Shown: piece by piece, positions 38,648 to 39,874 of the stretch | Layout: each line of letters begins with the position of its first letter | How positions within the stretch are numbered: the first letter of the stretch is position 1 | Assembly: GCA_025927545.1 (NCBI GenBank) | Contig: JAICLE010000023.1 | Location: forward strand, 1 to 39,874 | Source of the DNA: Gemmatimonadales bacterium | GTDB taxonomy: Bacteria; Gemmatimonadota; Gemmatimonadetes; Gemmatimonadales; GWC2-71-9 | Reading direction: 5' to 3' | DNA length: 39,874 bases | Notes under the pieces: model-generated | What the model was told of the DNA's origin: nothing | What the model saw: only the letters and a program-made list of their open reading frames with translations | Databases searched by the model: none | Made by a program: the position numbers and the translations under genes

Positions 38648-39455
38648 AGTTCACATCCCCCCGCACCCGCGCCAGCACGACGTCCTGCTCCAGCCGCGAG
38701 CGGAGCGGCTGCCGCAGTGGCCCACCGGCGGGGACAGTGGTCTCCACCACGATGTGGCGATCCCGGCGCACCAGCCCCTCACCGGGAACCCAATCCACCT
38801 GACCCGTTTCGGTGGTTGTCTGGCGCGCCGGAAGCGTGATCGGCTCGCCCCGGACGGTGGCCTGGCTCCGCTCGCCCCGCGCCTTGAGTGCCAGGCGCCG
38901 GATTACCCGCCGCCCCGCCGTGCTGTCGGGCAGCCGCTCGAGTTCGAGCCCGCTCGAGTCGGCCCAGCGCTGACCCACCGCGAGCGCAACGGGCGGGAGG
39001 GGCGGCAGCAGATCTTCCATCACCCCACTCAGCTCCGCGACCTCCGCCACCTCGTCGGGGATGAAGGGCCGGGCCTCCGCCATGTAATGGCCGGTAGCGG
39101 TCAGCTTGCCGCGGTAGCGCCCGCCGAGGAGACCGTCGGTATCGGGCGTCAGCGTGCCTTCCGCGCTCTCCCGCGTCAGCGAGAGCGAATCGTACCACGC
39201 CTCGAGCTCGACTATCCGTCCCGCGGGTCTCGCCCGCAGGCGCCACAGTCCGTCACGGGTGAGTGTTTCGCGCCGCAGGCGGGTGCCGGTCTGCCCATCG
39301 AGGCGAGAACGGGAGTGCTCAGCGAGTGCGCTGCAGTCGAGCTGCGAGGCGGTGTAGCGGAAGGCTGCCGCGGCCGGAGCCGTGCCCTGTGCGGCAGCCG
39401 CAACGGGCGACCCGAGCAGAGCACAGAGCGCACGCGTGAGTCGTGCGCCCCTCAC
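38634..39455 (-). CDS. Secreted protein of unknown function
   Basis: The protein has 273 residues from a GTG at 39455 that overlaps the dehydrogenase stop by four bases (GTGA). The N-terminus RLTRALCALLGSPVAAAAQG is a signal peptide. The mature part is strand-rich (LRRETLTRDGLWRLRARPAG, RYRGKLTATGHYMAEARPFIPDE, VALAVGQRWADSSGLELERL, HIVVETTVPAGG). It resembles periplasmic beta-sandwich or lipoprotein-carrier-like folds, but I cannot name a family. Its final residues (CGGR) come from an intergenic repeat. Confidence 0.7.
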   Translation of the reverse strand: MRGARLTRALCALLGSPVAAAAQGTAPAAAAFRYTASQLDCSALAEHSRSRLDGQTGTRLRRETLTRDGLWRLRARPAGRIVELEAWYDSLSLTRESAEGTLTPDTDGLLGGRYRGKLTATGHYMAEARPFIPDEVAEVAELSGVMEDLLPPLPPVALAVGQRWADSSGLELERLPDSTAGRRVIRRLALKARGERSQATVRGEPITLPARQTTTETGQVDWVPGEGLVRRDRHIVVETTVPAGGPLRQPLRSRLEQDVVLARVRGDVNCGGR

Positions 39456-39874
39456 GCCTCCGCCATGAACGGGTAGCGGTACTCCTTCGGTGGCACGAGC
39501 GTCTCCTTGATGCTCCTGGGCGAGACCCACCGCACCAGGTTGAGGAGCGACCCCGCCTTGTCGTTGGTCCCGCTCGCGCGGGCGCCGCCGAACGGCTGCT
39601 GTCCCACGACCGCGCCGGTGGGCTTGTCGTTGATGTAGAAATTGCCGGCCGAGTGCCGGAGCGCCCGATCGGCCTGCGTCAGGGCGGCGCGGTCCCGCGC
39701 GAACACGGCGCCGGTCAGCGCATAGGGGCTGGTCCGGTCCACCAGCCCGAGCGTCTCGGTCCACCTGGCCGCGGGGTACACGTGCACCGTCAGGACCGGT
39801 CCGAAGATCTCTTCGCACATGAGCCGGTAAGCGGGATCTTCCGCCTCGAGCAGCGTCGGCTGCACGAAGTAGCC
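39452..39874 (-). CDS. 1-pyrroline-5-carboxylate dehydrogenase, C-terminal part (5' end beyond the window)
   Basis: The last 140 residues of an aldehyde dehydrogenase are present, beginning GYFVQPTLLEAEDP at the right edge. CEEIFGPVLTVHVY, then NFYINDKPTGAVVGQQPFGG and ARASGTNDKAGSLLNLVRW with SPRSIKET are diagnostic for L-glutamate-gamma-semialdehyde (P5C) dehydrogenase, which oxidises the proline-catabolism intermediate to glutamate with NAD+. The catalytic Cys lies outside the window. The end is coupled to the secreted-protein gene. The segment is not preceded here by proline dehydrogenase sequence, so a PutA fusion cannot be judged. Confidence 0.92.
   Translation of the reverse strand, partial: GYFVQPTLLEAEDPAYRLMCEEIFGPVLTVHVYPAARWTETLGLVDRTSPYALTGAVFARDRAALTQADRALRHSAGNFYINDKPTGAVVGQQPFGGARASGTNDKAGSLLNLVRWVSPRSIKETLVPPKEYRYPFMAEA

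Overview
The window looks like chromosomal DNA of a high-GC Gram-negative bacterium. A member of Gemmatimonadota, or a close relative, fits best. The evidence is the dense gene packing with many GTG starts and ATGA/GTGA overlaps, a SusC/RagA-like TonB-dependent receptor with an N-terminal carboxypeptidase-regulatory-like domain, a SigR/RsrA-type sigma/anti-sigma pair, VKOR in place of DsbB, System I cytochrome c maturation genes, and a complete pqqABCDE operon. The taxon is inferred from gene style; no rRNA or tRNA was recognised.

Layout. 1-4046 (minus): a partial secreted protein behind a large TonB-dependent receptor. 4473-6265 (minus): an M24 peptidase coupled to a V4R-like protein. 6309-12786 (plus): an ECF sigma factor and its zinc-type anti-sigma factor, then DUF92, FAD oxidoreductase, flavin reductase, SAM methyltransferase, SRPBCC protein, stand-alone ketosynthase and an aquaporin. 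The five central enzymes are translationally coupled and look like an undescribed small-molecule or lipid pathway. 12930-16013 (minus): STAS protein, response regulator, ccmABCD. 16350-21574 (minus): small protein, DsbA-like thioredoxin, VKOR and two tandem Kup potassium transporters. 21769-28428: small conserved proteins, OsmC, a CDP-alcohol phosphatidyltransferase, a sugar nucleotidyltransferase, a SpeD-like protein lacking its pyruvoyl serine, an M16 peptidase and a TPR protein. 28570-31671 (plus): TetR regulator, TolC, HlyD/EmrA. 31741-34625 (plus): an NtrB/NtrC-like two-component pair. 35110-38274 (plus): pqqABCDE, followed by a broken ABC-ATPase fragment. 38634-39874 (minus): a secreted protein and the C-terminus of a P5C dehydrogenase.

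The most interesting signal is the 484-bp gap between the NtrC-type activator and pqqA. It holds three exact copies of TGGGTG-N4-CACCCA, two of them exactly 20 bp apart, and a near-consensus sigma-54 -24/-12 element about 105 bp downstream of that pair. This suggests PQQ synthesis is switched on by the adjacent two-component system through sigma-54. A GNRA-capped hairpin between pqqA and pqqB could make precursor-peptide mRNA more abundant than enzyme mRNA. A second recurring theme is a set of five intergenic elements built from short tandem units folded into inverted repeats. Four of them touch or lie within a few bases of stop codons.
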